DNA of 64,000 nucleotides from Clusia tigrina (Eukaryota > Arthropoda > Insecta > Diptera > Clusiidae): positions 1,398,501-1,462,500 of the forward strand of contig OV050031.1 of NCBI GenBank assembly GCA_920105625.2, given 5' to 3'. Below, piece by piece: positions 49,101 through 60,661 of the stretch. Each line of letters starts with the position of its first letter. Position 1 is the stretch's first letter. The translations under genes were made by a program, and so were the position numbers. The notes under the pieces are model-generated. The model was not told the origin of the DNA. It worked only from the letters and a program-made list of their open reading frames with translations, and made no database searches.

Positions 49101-49247
49101 TTTGTACTGACGTCGTGTTTTTGATACAGGACAACAGGCTGCTATTAGGAATGGCGAATTGAAAGGAAGAGGAAGTTAACGGCACTAATTTCACAACCGA
49201 AACCAAAAATTTCGTAAAATACTTGTCAAATAATTTACTCTCAAGAA
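46135..49247. other. Intergenic, possible dpr upstream region
   Basis: No coding exon was recognised. The ORFs at 46324-46545, 48105-48299 and 48557-48883 carry no motifs. A less AT-rich patch at 47290-47780 is listed separately. Confidence 0.4.
47290..47780 (-). promoter_or_regulatory. Possible promoter or 5' UTR patch
   Basis: A clearly less AT-rich patch with CpG-containing pieces (aggctggcgccgcc, cgagccgcgtgtcc, gccccgctgcgcatgaccg). On the minus strand it contains A-rich, CAACAA-type sequence typical of fly 5' UTRs. It lies about 5 kb upstream of the first dpr coding exon, so a 5' exon of that gene is a reasonable guess. Nothing in the sequence proves it. Confidence 0.25.
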
Positions 49248-49440
49248 CAAGCATGCTAGACTCACTCCCCGAGGGTCGCAGGTTCAAATCCTGCCACGGG
49301 CTTGGTCTCCAAAATGCTTCTCTCTATAAAATCTTTTTCTCTTCGAGTCGAAAGCCTCTGTAGCTGGGCCTCAATCTCTCAATACCTTGCACTGATAGTT
49401 ATGGTGTAAGGTACAATAATAATAATTATAATAATATATT
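49248..49440 (+). mobile_element. tRNA-derived SINE, 5'-truncated
   Basis: Begins inside the head at aagcatgctagactcac. It keeps the intact B box in gcaggttcaaatcctgcc, then acgggcttggtctcc, cttctctctataaaatc, tcttcgagtcgaaagcctc, ctcaatctctcaataccttgc, atggtgtaagg and an (AATA)n tail. The A box is missing. Confidence 0.88.
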
Positions 49441-49974
49441 GAGTAGCGTCCTTCCCTGAGTCTATTTAACCATGTCCGTGTGTGGTATACGCTTCTTTCA
49501 ACATACCTTAGTTAGCAAAATCTTGCCTATGACAGAGTTCCAATAGCTAAATGAACAAGGACCTCACTTACAGTGACTCGTAATTCATGGCATTATGATA
49601 AAATTTTAATGTCCATGAAAGATCGTCTTTTTTTGGTCTGTGTATGTACCAAATCGGTCTGATTGGTCTGTGTATATACCAAATCGAGTAATTGCCTGAG
49701 TGAGAAACTTAGTGTAGTGGCGACATTAGCAATAAAATGTTTCCGAGAAAGAAATTACTTGATCCCAGCAAACCAAAGAATAGTAGAAATTATTTCACCA
49801 AGGACAACAAAATGAATATCCATTCAAAGTTAACAACAGAATTGCTTGATAGAAGGAGCAAATAACCAGTGTACTACAATACTAGAATAGTGGATTTACT
49901 CGACCAGATGATGCAGTTAGGGAGAACGACATATTTGATCTCTATGCTGTTAAAGTATCACAAAGGATTTGCAC
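49441..49974. other. Intergenic with a short duplication
   Basis: A 30-bp unit, ggtctgtgtatrtaccaaat with its flank, is repeated at about 49636-49685. Nothing else was recognised. Confidence 0.45.
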
Positions 49975-50100
49975 ACATGAAAATGCAGCAGTTTTTCATG
50001 TTTGTTTACACACGAACTCCTGAGTGTGACAGCAGCGGGAGATGAAAATAAAATATAGTGAGCTGCACCACCCACCAGAATAATTCCAGTACGGTTTACT
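49975..50100. repeat. Dispersed repeat, copy 2
   Basis: Diverged relative of 5090-5250, sharing gcagcagtt, acagcagcgggagatgaaaa and the ataattccagtacgg tail in the same order. No coding potential. Confidence 0.55.
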
Positions 50101-52172
50101 ACTTCTCGTATATCAACTGCTGCTGCTTTCCCAACATTGTCACACGTTGCTGCAAACAATATTCACATAAAAAACAATGACGTATTAATACCAATATGTG
50201 GATCAGGTATCGATGTGTACTCGTAAATACACAAAATTTGGCATGCCACATTCGAAACCTGGACGAATTTGATTTTGAAAACGTGCAGCCAAACAAATGT
50301 CCCTCCAACTCTAACCCCATCAAGCCACCAACGAACTGCATAAATGCGAATGCATGCTCCACAATACGAGTATGTACAATGCGAGCACACACTACGAGTA
50401 CACATTACGGGGCAAAATAAAATCCTCTCAAAAAATCCTGCTGCCACTTGCGATACACATGGCGAGGGCAATATTTCCGGAGCACAAAAGGTATAAAAAT
50501 CACTTCAAAATGCAAAAAGAATTCTTTCTTCTCGTGTGCTGTAATGCTAGAAGCGTGCTGAAGGATGCTCGTGTGTGGGGCTGCAGGAAACAGTTTTTGG
50601 GGAAACGCCTTGTATCACAATCACGACAAAATCGCAGGGAAGAGAACAACAAAATTCACAAAATTAGGATTTGCATAAAAAATTGTAACTAATTTTAAGA
50701 ATCAAGTTTTCATGGGGGAATCTTCTTGTATATTTCTTCTTTCTGAGGAGCTACAAAAACATGTACTATCATAACTCAAATTGTGTCGTGCGGTCGATAC
50801 ACTCCGCGATGATTTAATACATACTTAATATATTAGTAGATGGTCGTTTGCGTTTGATATTGCGATATATTCCACTTAGTGTTAGGTACAGGTGACAACC
50901 GCAGTCGTTTATTGAAAATATTAATATCCTTTGTATAGACGAGACCACACATAACAGCAGGAGCACGCATGCCGCACGTTTCGAGCATTTTGCGTGCTGG
51001 CGAATGAGTTTATGACTTTCGTGTCATCCGTTAAACTCACCCGTACTACGAGCGCTTCTCTGTGGTTTATGGAACACTCCCACCACATACGATATTTCAC
51101 TACGAAATTGCATTGATTCCAACCGAATAAATAGTGCTGGCTACGGTAGCGCCAGTCGTTGTGTTCCTTAACTCATTTAAGGAGAAATTAATTTGCTTGA
51201 TGGAAAAATAAATTAATTCAGGGTTTCCACAATAAAAGCATACACAGATTTATGCTGAGTTCCACCAAAAATTATAAGGACCTTCGCTTTGTAGACTAAA
51301 ATTGTAGTTAGCGGGGTCAAAATGTAAAATGATACCAAAAAGTGTGAACGTACTTAAATTGAATTCAATGAGGAGGGTTTATCCAGAGGATAGGACTCAA
51401 AGATGTTCTTTGAACCTCTGATGGGGGACACAATAGATCGAAAAGTCGCGGTGTTTAAATCCTCTACACACAATAATAATACGAGGAGGGTGGAACATAT
51501 ATAAATACTGTTTCCTTCTCAGTTAAATATTCGCTGATAAGGATCAAAATGCTAAAATAATCCAATAAAAAACAATCAAGTTTTAAATGCATTAATTAAG
51601 GGAACTGATACCAAAACGGTTTACAGGCAAAACTGGCTGAAACTCCACAATAAACTGACTAAAATGAAGTGTATTTTACAATAAAATAAAGTGTGTGGAA
51701 GACAACTCCTGAACTAATTTTAGGCTGCTAATTTTTTCTACAATTTGAATATCCTTGCAGATATGCAATGCAAGGATGAGAAGCAAAATGGTTATTATTT
51801 CGAATGCCCTGCATGAACATTTGCTGGTGACGTTCGCTTGGCGTTGCTGCATGCCACACACTATTCCTAAGTCCTCCGAGTGTCGTGAACCCATTTTCTA
51901 ATTGGACGTTGGCCGGTTCGGCCAAATGCTTCTAGTGCACAGATACCAATTATTTGCAGCTTTTTCAATAGTGCTGCTGAAGTGGGTTTTTTGGCCAAAC
52001 GCTCTAAAATTGTGGCTGAATCTGGCGGGAAATTGTCTTTCTCCGTCGGCTATATTGTCCAGAAAATGTAGATACCAAGAGATTACATTTCGCTCTTTGG
52101 TCAAAGTTGAAAACCGCCTGTCATGGTGCAGCCAGCAGCATTGACATTTATATTGTGTTTCTTTGTGGGGCT
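50101..52172. other. Intergenic; trace of a non-LTR 3' UTR
   Basis: No gene. At about 51424-51465 the run gggggacacaatagatcg then gtcgcggtg matches the 3' UTR signature of the non-LTR tails at 42.1 and 59.1 kb, followed by an (ATA)n-like tail. This is probably the extreme 3' end of another copy. Confidence 0.45.
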
Positions 52173-52236
52173 CTGTGTGTGTGTGTGTGTGTGTGTGAGT
52201 GTGTGTGAGTGTGTGTGTGAGTGTGTGTTGGTGTGT
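52173..52236. repeat. (TG)n microsatellite
   Basis: About 64 bp of TG dinucleotides with regular TGAG interruptions. It directly adjoins the dispersed repeat at 52235-52300. Confidence 0.95.
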
Positions 52237-52300
52237 TCATTCACGCTGCATTTGCTTTGCATTTCCGGCATGTTTTGTTTGTGGCACGCCATAAAAAAGA
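52235..52300. repeat. Short dispersed repeat (copy B)
   Basis: Partner of 34425-34490. The blocks cattcacgctgcatttgct, gcatttccggcatgttttg and cataaaaaagag match in order. Confidence 0.6.
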
Positions 52301-52777
52301 GATACAATATTTTCATGTTCTCAGTTATGCAGAACTCCGTGGGGACCAGAAATACGATACTCTTATAAACAAAACGAAATTTCAAATCCAAGCTCCATGG
52401 CAAGCATCTTCAGTGTTGGTGCGTCTGCGGTAATCGCTCAGTGCGCGACACGACAATGAACAAGTGAATTGACAAATGACCTTTGGCCACTTCATTTATT
52501 TAGGCACTTAATAAAATTTGGATGGACCTTTTGCGTAACACAATTTATTTCATTTCATAGGAAAGAAACTACTTCTCTTACAAACTATTTTGAGGGATGG
52601 TGCACTCCATTAGTTCTGGAATATGAGCAACAAAGTGTATATAGACGGTATAAATAATACTTTCTCAAAGGATACAAGGTATTTTCTAATCGGTGTATAT
52701 AAAATTCTCCCTTCTTTAGTGGTATTTTAATATTTGTATAACAAATATAAAAGTATAATAAATACTGGCAAGTAAAT
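52301..52777. other. Intergenic, nothing recognised
   Basis: Short chance ORFs on both strands, no motif. Confidence 0.4.
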
Positions 52778-52973
52778 AGTCTCACAGTCATGGGGTCGCT
52801 AATTCGAATACTGCCCAGGACATGGTGTTGGTATGCTCCCTTCTAAATGTTTTTTTTCGAATCCAAATCATTAGTTGATAGTTCGTCTTCACCAAATTCT
52901 TACAGACATAATTACGATAGTTATAGTGTAAGTTAGAATACTCGTAACAATAGTAACAATATAATAAATAATA
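52778..52973 (+). mobile_element. Diverged SINE copy
   Basis: The blocks agtctcacagtcatggggtc, gctaattcgaatactgcc, ggacatggtgttgg, ctcccttctaaatg, tttcgaatccaa, cttcaccaaattcttacagac, ataattacgatagttatagtgtaag and an (AATA)n tail occur in SINE order. The A box is gone and the B box has drifted (taattcgaatac). Confidence 0.65.
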
Positions 52974-53769
52974 ACTTTTCTTATTTTAACTTACAATTCT
53001 ACAATTTAACTACTTAGCTACAACAAACTCAAATACAGTAAACAAGTAAATTGTTAACGAAGTAATTTATAAACTTTTAAATTGCTGATTTGAATATTTA
53101 ATTATTATATTATATACAGTTAGGGTTCGGATGCAGTAAATATACTCACTTCGGAATAGTATTAGTGTCAGCAGTTTATCATTTAAAATAATACTAAATA
53201 ATTTAAGCGAATTACAGTAAATCGAGATTGTTGTGCTTAACTTTATTATGGACAACGTGATGACACATTATCAACAAATTGAATACTACATAATATGATT
53301 AATATCTTCATTACAGCGGAGAGGAAATGGTAGAGAACAAATGAACTGACCGACAGAGATAGTATTTAATGAAGTGTTTAATGGTTCAATTATTAATTTT
53401 GACAGTTTAGGTGAAGAGAGTAGCCGCAGGTACCAGCAATCGATATTTGGTTTTCAACTGAAAAAATTTTTGGAATGTGATAAGTGGGAGAGCTAAACCG
53501 TTAAATGCTCATATCATTTAAGAGACAATTATCCCTGCTGCACCAACAATTTTACTAATGGAAATATACCACATAACATTGGAGAGATAAAGGTAGCAAC
53601 AAGGAACATTTTGTATATCCTTTGAATAAAAAGGTCTTAATTAGAACACGTACGTCTCACACGCTTAGTAATAACATATTTTCAAAGACTTCGGTGTCCT
53701 TTGTTCATGTCCAATATAATCACTTTATCTTATTCTTTATATTCCTCCATTAATTCTACTAATCGACGG
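52974..53769. other. Intergenic, nothing recognised
   Basis: AT-rich, with no coding or repeat signal beyond short AT runs. Confidence 0.4.
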
Positions 53770-54328
53770 TGGATCTGTGCCACTACCAGTGAAATCGCCA
53801 GGCAAACATGGCTACGGCTCTAGGAATATCATTAGACTTAATATACCACAAATTAGGACTTTAATAGGAGCCCTCACTGGACATTGTCTAATAGGAAATC
53901 ATGCAAGACGAATGGGAGTTTATACACATGATTTCTGCCGCAACTGTAGGAACGAGGAGGAACTGGAAACGATCCAGCATCTCTTCTGTATATGTCCAGC
54001 TTTTGCTAGAAATAGGGAGCGTTTACTAGGATCCCATTTCTTAACAAGTATAGATAGTCTCTGCCAGTCAGGTGTTAACAACCTTCTTCGCTTTGTAAAA
54101 GGCTCAGGTTGGTTCAATCTGGAGGGGCAACGTAGCCATGCCTCACATCCGCGGCTCACAACGGACCCAACTGGTGGTCTAAGTAGCATCACTGGTTTGT
54201 TGGTGATGCGGCTGTCCCACCTACCTTCCTTATATTCCTCCAAACAATCCCATTCTTTGTCCTCAGAATCTGATATCATAAAATTCATCAGAGGCAGTCT
54301 AACAACGCAAACTATATTGTACCTGTAG
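53770..54328 (+). mobile_element. Non-LTR retrotransposon ORF2 tail, 5'-truncated
   Basis: The open frame reads IRTLIGALTGHCLIGNHARRMG followed by CRNCRNEEELETIQHLFCICPAF and RNRERLLGSHFL, the zinc-knuckle-containing C-terminus of fly non-LTR elements. In I/LOA-type elements this region follows RNase H. The reverse transcriptase and RNase H are absent. The frame stays open to 54326-54328. It differs in sequence from the tails at 41.8 and 59.1 kb, so it represents another subfamily. Confidence 0.88.
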
Positions 54329-56799
54329 AAGAATCCCCTAATATGCGATTCTAGATAGCAGAATACAATATCGAAGTGGAGTTAATTTACGTGTGGTATT
54401 AAATTAAACTGTCTCAACCATTTGTTAAGTGCGTTGTTATTAATTCAAAGTACTTTTCTGACAGCTACATAACCTACCAGTTTAGTTTCACTTGGCACTT
54501 TCCTGTGATTCGTACAAATAACTAATTTTCGTAACAATATCCTAGCAGATATGTCCTACCACACATTCTGAATTAGCTTTTAAGCTAAGAGAATCAAAAA
54601 ATACACGTCGCTCTTTGGTACCAACCATATTAAACGTAAGAGACTCGGTATATGGAATACTTTGGGTTGTAATGGAAGCTTTCTCTCGCTAGTCATGAAT
54701 GCGCTCATAAGTTTAGTGTATCCTGTGCTGAGGCCATACAAGTTAATTCGCCACTCCATACTGTCTCTCTTCATCTGTTCCTAGGAACACTTACGGATTT
54801 AAAAGTCTCAGCTTAGTTCAAGTTGAGCGTTGCTGGTGCATGCTCCTTGTTGCCTTTGAACGTTGTTACACACCCAAATTTTAGTGATGCTTTACGTCAG
54901 ACCAAATTTTCCGCTTTAACTGGACACTAAGTAGCAACAAAGAATTATGTTGAATTATTTATATTGTTGGGGGTGCACTGCTTATGTACTTACGACCATT
55001 TTATATGGAAAAACTCAAGATATCTCTTCAGTATTGTAAACAATGTAATTAAGAAGTAGTCAATTGGAACAAAAGGTCAACGCAATAAAATTCGCCATCA
55101 TCGTTGATGCCACTCTACTCGTTAATTGCGACTATAAAGCGCAACAATAGTTTTTTAGTGGAAAAATAATCTATTTTGAAAGTCTTCTATAAAAACTGCA
55201 GACTCAAACAACCTTTCGACCACAGTTTATGTTTCAAATGAATGGAATTTTTGCCAATCGGGACTCCGACTGACACACGGCTTTAGTTAAAACATGGCGG
55301 AGAGGAAGATTACTCCACTTTGTATTACAAAATGTGTGTACGACTTTTGACCCACAAAAAATTAACTCAGTACGGTCGTAGTTTGTAACAAAAACCTTCC
55401 CTTTCACTGCGGTAAAATTGAACAATTTTAGTGAACATAAATCGTAACAGGTGAATCGAAGTGGGGTGCCAACTGAAAAACGGTGCAACTTGTGATTGGT
55501 CCACAAAGCAAAACCGAATTTATCCCATTGAGAGTTTGACTATAATTTTAGTGATTAATAGTGTGAAATTTTAACTAGTAACACAATTTATGTTTAAGTA
55601 CTGAAATCCCTTTTTTATATTATTATGTTAGATAAAATAAAATTACATATAAATATTGTACTGGTACTACCGACCATGACCAGTAAGATACTCGTTTGCA
55701 AGTTCTCTTTAAGATGGTGGACATATGGAAAGGCGACGATGCCAACCAGATTTTGATTGGCATGGAAATTCGACATCAGTAAGATTGGAAATTTCAAAAT
55801 ATCACATACAAATACCTTTCCGTTCCAGGGCTATTCAGGACAGACAGATTGATATCCATATATGAACATACTCTACACCGCCTCCTTGGATGTTATAATC
55901 ACATATTTTGTTACTCTTTATTGCGCCTTTCCATCGTGAAAATATATAATGAAGCAAGCTCAGATCAGGTCTCTTATTGTGCTCTATTTCCATTGGAAAA
56001 TAAATCTGCCGTATACTTTTTAAATAGAAACCATTTTTACTTCGATCTAACACTGCACTAATTTTCTTTGGGGTATGAAATGAAAAGGCTTCAAAAATTA
56101 AATATATGTGAATTTTAAATTACAAAGGCATACTCGTGGCGGTATTTGGTGTGCGAATAGTATTCCACACTTTTATGCTTAAGTACTTTCAGACTCGTTT
56201 TTTCATTGGATCGTTTCCAAACAAAATTTGTAAAAAAAAACTGAAGCAATAATCAAAGAGTTACAACTTTTGGCATAAATTAATTTTGGGTCGAGAAGAA
56301 GAAAACTCAAATAATGAGCGTGGTGGGGCTCCTGTTACAGCTACCTGCCGCACAAGCCAATAGAAAGTGCCACAAAGGTATTCAAACCCAGTTAATAACC
56401 TTAAATTCTATTCATGAGTGGAAGTCGACCCGTGAAAACGGACAAGACTGAAAAATCAATTTAATAAAATTTACATTTTCACATCATAAAAAGTATTATA
56501 ACAGAGATATAAACACGTGGAATGCAATAACTAATCAATTTTGAAAATCGGCACTTTCACTCGTGCTACGAAATATATAATTATTAAATAAAAGGAATTA
56601 TTTATTAAGCTTAAATTACAGCATAAATTAAAGACTGTTCATTTTGCTGCATTGAACGAAAGTAGTGACACAAATTCGGAGCATACTTTTAGGCTTGCTT
56701 GTATGCTGTTATCCAGTGACTGGGTGTAGTTCGGATATTTGAGGTAGGTAGGTAGGAGTTGCTGCCTAGTTGGAGGTACTTTATTCGAAAATTAAAAAT
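54329..56799. other. Intergenic, nothing recognised
   Basis: Short ORFs on both strands (for example 55234-55506 and 55835-56053 on the minus strand) have no recognisable family. A short (GGTA)n run lies at 56742-56757. Confidence 0.4.
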
Positions 56800-56930
56800 C
56801 AGTCGCGCAGTGCTTCTTTCTAAATCCTTTCCCCATAGAGTAGAAAACCTTATTTGCTAATATTCAGTCTCCGAAACCTCTGCAAACATAATTTCCAATT
56901 ATCTAAGGTATAATATATAAAATCAAAATA
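56800..56930 (+). mobile_element. Diverged SINE 3' part
   Basis: The blocks cagtgcttctttctaaatcc, atagagtagaaaacctt, ctaatattcagtctccgaaacctctgc, aaacataattt and taaggtataatat follow the SINE order. No A or B box is recognisable. Confidence 0.6.
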
Positions 56931-58484
56931 AATAAATGTTTATAATATGTCTTCCCGATTATTACAAATACACTGGACCTTTATAACCATCCTCAGTACT
57001 CCATTTTATAAAGTTTACAATAATTGGACAAGAATAAAATCTGAGTGCAACTATATCCAGCACCACATTGATGTAGAAATTGCTTAAATGTCTCTCTAAC
57101 AAGGGAGTAGGTTTGCAGGCATCTTCCCATCCATTTAGTTCTTAGAATGTCTTCTGTCTTAAAAATTGGTTGTATGGATGACCCGTTTTCATCAAATTCC
57201 AAAGTTCCTAACAAAACTTTTCAAATTTTATATGAATTAACTCACTTGATTCTTGAGACATGCTCTTTTGAACCAAATACCTTTATGCAAAGTGTGTTGT
57301 TTCTACACACACCAATTTGGGCCCAACTTATACGGATATGGTAAGTAGGTGAAGCAATTGCCCGAAGGGCCCACTTAGGCCATACGGATATACAACCTTT
57401 ACTTGTGTAGATGTTAAGAAAGTGTCCTTGTTTGTGCTCCGAACAGTCCCAGAACTATATAACGAACCTCCTCTTCATGTAAAATTTCGGCAGAATGTCT
57501 TGTTTTGTTATTTAGAAAAGGCGTGGTCAGGCAGTCGGAGAGGGCTAAATCGGCAGGGAAGTCAAATTTGTGTGTAGAGCATAAAACCAATTTCTTAGCA
57601 AAACTCTTATTTTTTGTTTCATTATATCAATTTATTATATATGATGGTTTTTGATATCAGCTTTTCGAATCATACACAACCTGAGTATGAAATATGAATA
57701 AAATTCAAACAGTCTCCTTCTTCTATCCTTGGTAGAAACATTTGCAAGCGTAGTTCAACTATTTTAGCATGATATTCATTTCCATACTAACACAAGACTG
57801 GACACATGCTGCATTGCTGCAGGAGCCCCTCCATTCTTATTCTTCCTTTTTAGACGCAGAATATTGGTACACCGAAAAGTCAAATGCGAAAGGAAAGTTC
57901 GCAACGGGCGGTTGTCAAAATTGCAATTGGAATTAGTGTTGCTGACCAGCCCAACATAGTTGGTGTGTGTCCACAATTCAGTCACCGCAATTAAATGAGA
58001 GCAATTCTTGCATTCATGGTGGACGGTGCATTCATGGTACGGGAGGTGATTCAGTTTGTTTACTCTTTTTTTGGTCACTGTTGTTCGTGTTGTTCCTAGT
58101 TGTGCTATTCGCAGCAGCAATTCACAAATATTTTGCTTCTTTGTCTTTTCAGTATATTTTTGTCTGTATTACTCTTTCGTTTCCGTTGAACAAGCTGCAG
58201 ATTCTTTCACAATATCACATACAAATGGTGTCCCTCTTTACGTCCACCACCTATTTTTTCATCATACCCTCCACCGAATTTACGAGAGACCTGAAAATGT
58301 CTTTTCAATGAAATACCAAGCACCGCATTAACCAGGATTGTAGTAAGTCAAATTAGCAAGTGATTAATTAAACTATGATTCAAGCTCACTGTTTAATTAT
58401 CTAAACATATTTAAATGAAGTTGCAACTATTTATTATGAAACATATTCGATTGAAATATTTGATTTCAGTAACCGTATCTTCGC
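56931..58484. other. Intergenic, nothing firm
   Basis: A minus-strand frame at 56993-57214 and two overlapping frames at 57.8-58.3 kb look fairly protein-like, but no family is recognised. They are left uncalled. Confidence 0.4.
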
Positions 58485-58990
58485 TCAGAAGGAGCGGGAT
58501 GCAAAATAGCTAGACTAACCTGGCCAGAAATAAACGTCAAGAGCTCAAAAGATCTGTTATCTGTAAATAGACCAAGTATAGGTACCATCATAAGTGTTCT
58601 AACGGCACACTGGATCCTGGGTACTCATGATAGTATATTGGAATTGCCTCCAATTACTTCTGCAGGAGATACATGGACTAGTAGGAGAAAGAGTCTACCC
58701 CAGCCACTGTAACGACTTTTTGTAGCTGGGGTAGAACTCAGCGGGTTCTAGGGTTCGTATACAGAAAATTCTCTTGATCCTTAATCCTTATCTCTTTATA
58801 GTTTGTGCCCAGCGCTCTCCAAAAAAAGAGACACACTTTCCTGGGTGACTACTTTCTGAACTCTGTGGGGAAATATTCCAAATAATAAAATAACCTCCAA
58901 CAACTGCTTCAGAAAGAGCTCCGAATGGCTGGACTTCTGAACGGGAATGTAACCTGTGTCTTATGCGGTGTCACAAAGGGTCAAGCATTG
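58485..58990 (+). mobile_element. Degraded non-LTR retrotransposon tail
   Basis: One frame reads ARLTWPEINVKSSKDLLSVN, then IISVLTAHWILGTHD. After a degraded zinc-knuckle region, CPALSKKR and LGDYFLNSVG are readable in shifted frames. This is the same domain order as the tails at 53.8 and 59.1 kb. Stops and frameshifts make it a dead fragment. It is on the opposite strand to the adjacent element at 59.1-59.8 kb. Confidence 0.75.
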
Positions 58991-59044
58991 GCTATGTGTA
59001 CCTCTTTGTTGACCGCTCAACCTCTCTACCTACCATCTTCGCTC

Positions 59045-59782
59045 AGTATAGATAGATATATTTAAGGGTGTTATACACTGCGACCTCAAAGATCTATTGT
59101 GATGCCCCAATTTATTTGAAAGATGAGGATAGTCTCATCTATAAATCTTTTGTCAGGTTAATTTTCCACAGGAATTCATATATTTTGGAGGAATCAAGTT
59201 GAGTGATCTTGCTCATATCTAAGATATATTCTCCAAACCACCTGAGTTTATTGTGTGCCAATGGTGCGCAGTCTGTGATCAGGTGCAGTGAGGTTTCGTC
59301 ACTTTCTCCACAGAATCGACAGTTGGCATCTGAAGATATACCCAACTTGTTCAAATGGTAGTTGAGTCTACAATGTCCGCTTAAAATGCCCGTAATGATT
59401 CTTAATTTACTCCGAGCCATATTTATTACCTCCTTAGCTCTTTTAGGATTAAAATCTCGCAGAAGAGCTTTGGACTGTCTTAATCCCGGAAGAGAGGTTT
59501 GGCTTCGTTTTGCATCTGTACATTTCTTCAGCAGAAGATATGATAGTCCACAGAAGGGTTCAGGGCCGTTGAAAGGAGAGGCCGCAGCCTTTCTGGCTAA
59601 GCTATCAGCCTTCTCATTTCCCTCTACTCCTATGTGGCCTGGTACCCACATTAGAGATAACTTGTTCATACTGCCTAGGGAGTTTAGCTTCCCAATACAG
59701 TCCCACACAAGTTTAGACCTCACTAAGGGTGAGCTCACACTCTTGAGTGCTGCTTTACTATCAGATAGTATCATGTTCGCTT
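59045..59782 (-). mobile_element. Non-LTR retrotransposon with RNase H and zinc knuckle, 5'-truncated
   Basis: A 211-aa open frame (59139-59774). It begins with the middle of an RNase H domain: ILSDSKAALKSV (active-site Asp), then WVPGHIGVEGNEKADSLA with the conserved His and the final Asp. After a linker it has IITGILSGHCRLNYHLNKLGIS and a zinc-knuckle motif CRFCGESDETSLHLITDC, then the stop. The 3' UTR includes ggggcatcacaatagatc, gtcgcagtg and a short (ATCT)n-like tail. RNase H downstream of the reverse transcriptase is typical of I- and LOA-type clades. The N-terminal part of RNase H and everything before it are lost. Confidence 0.9.
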
Positions 59783-60271
59783 AGTATACTAATTCTTTTT
59801 TAAATATAGCAAATTTTACATTTTATTGAGAGCATTTTAAGATACGAAAAAATTTGGAATCCTTGGTCGCAATATACTCGTGCTCCGTACTAGCTCAGCA
59901 TAAATCGGAATCCAACATTAACTAAGACTAGAAGTATACTTGATAAGTCTTATAATGGCTAGACTCAACGGACTGACGAAATTTGTATAGAATTACAAGA
60001 GGAGTCGTTAATTTTAACGATTCGTTTTAAGCACTGGTTTGTTTAATCATTAAACTTTAATGGCTTAGCTACTGACAAGTCTAATGGTATGGTTTGTGCA
60101 TAGACTATAATGTTTGGTTTGTGCATAGAATAAAAGATTTGTCACATAAAACTCTCCAACTGACTAAAACATTTTTGGGCAGTGATGCCAATTTTCTGAC
60201 TGCAAAGACTTCACGATGTCGTCCCCAGGCAAGTTGCAGTCACGAATAGAAAGTCATTAATAATTTTACTA
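59783..60271. other. Intergenic, nothing recognised
   Basis: Contains a short duplicated ggtttgtgcatagaa phrase near 60090-60130. No gene. Confidence 0.45.
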
Positions 60272-60432
60272 GCCGCCCTCTGTGGTCTAGTCGTAAGCAT
60301 GCTAGACTCACACGGGCTTGGTCTCCAAATTGCTTCTTTTCAAAAAATGCTTTTCTTTTCGAGTCGAAGGGGTCTGTAGCTAGTACTCATTCCCCCAACA
60401 CCTTGCACACATAATTAATTATATGTTAATAT
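60272..60432 (+). mobile_element. SINE with an internal deletion removing the B box
   Basis: The head ccctctgtggtctagtcgtaagcatgctagactcac continues directly into acgggcttggtctcc. Compared with the copy at 39.5 kb, about 30 bp including the B box are missing. The rest (cttcttttc, tcttttcgagtcgaagg, tagtactcattcccccaacaccttgc, ataattaatta) is well kept. Without the B box it should not be transcribed by pol III. Confidence 0.88.
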
Positions 60433-60661
60433 TTAAGATTACTTTTTTGTTTATTGGTTAATGGACGTTTTTATTAGATTGTCAACAAAGTCGATTCAGA
60501 TGTCTTACATTTGTATATATGTATTAACAAGTACAGTTTCGAAATTTTGTAAACATCTCATAAATAAATAAATAACTAATCTTAACGAAAATAAATTATT
60601 AATGCGCCTAAATTTAAAAAGTGTTCAGTCGAAAGCAATTCGGCCAATATTCAGCATCCGT

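Noticed and set aside
51424..51480. SINE head at tttaaatcctc
   Set aside because: The flanking CACAATAGATC and GTCGCGGTG fit the LINE 3' UTR signature better than a B box.
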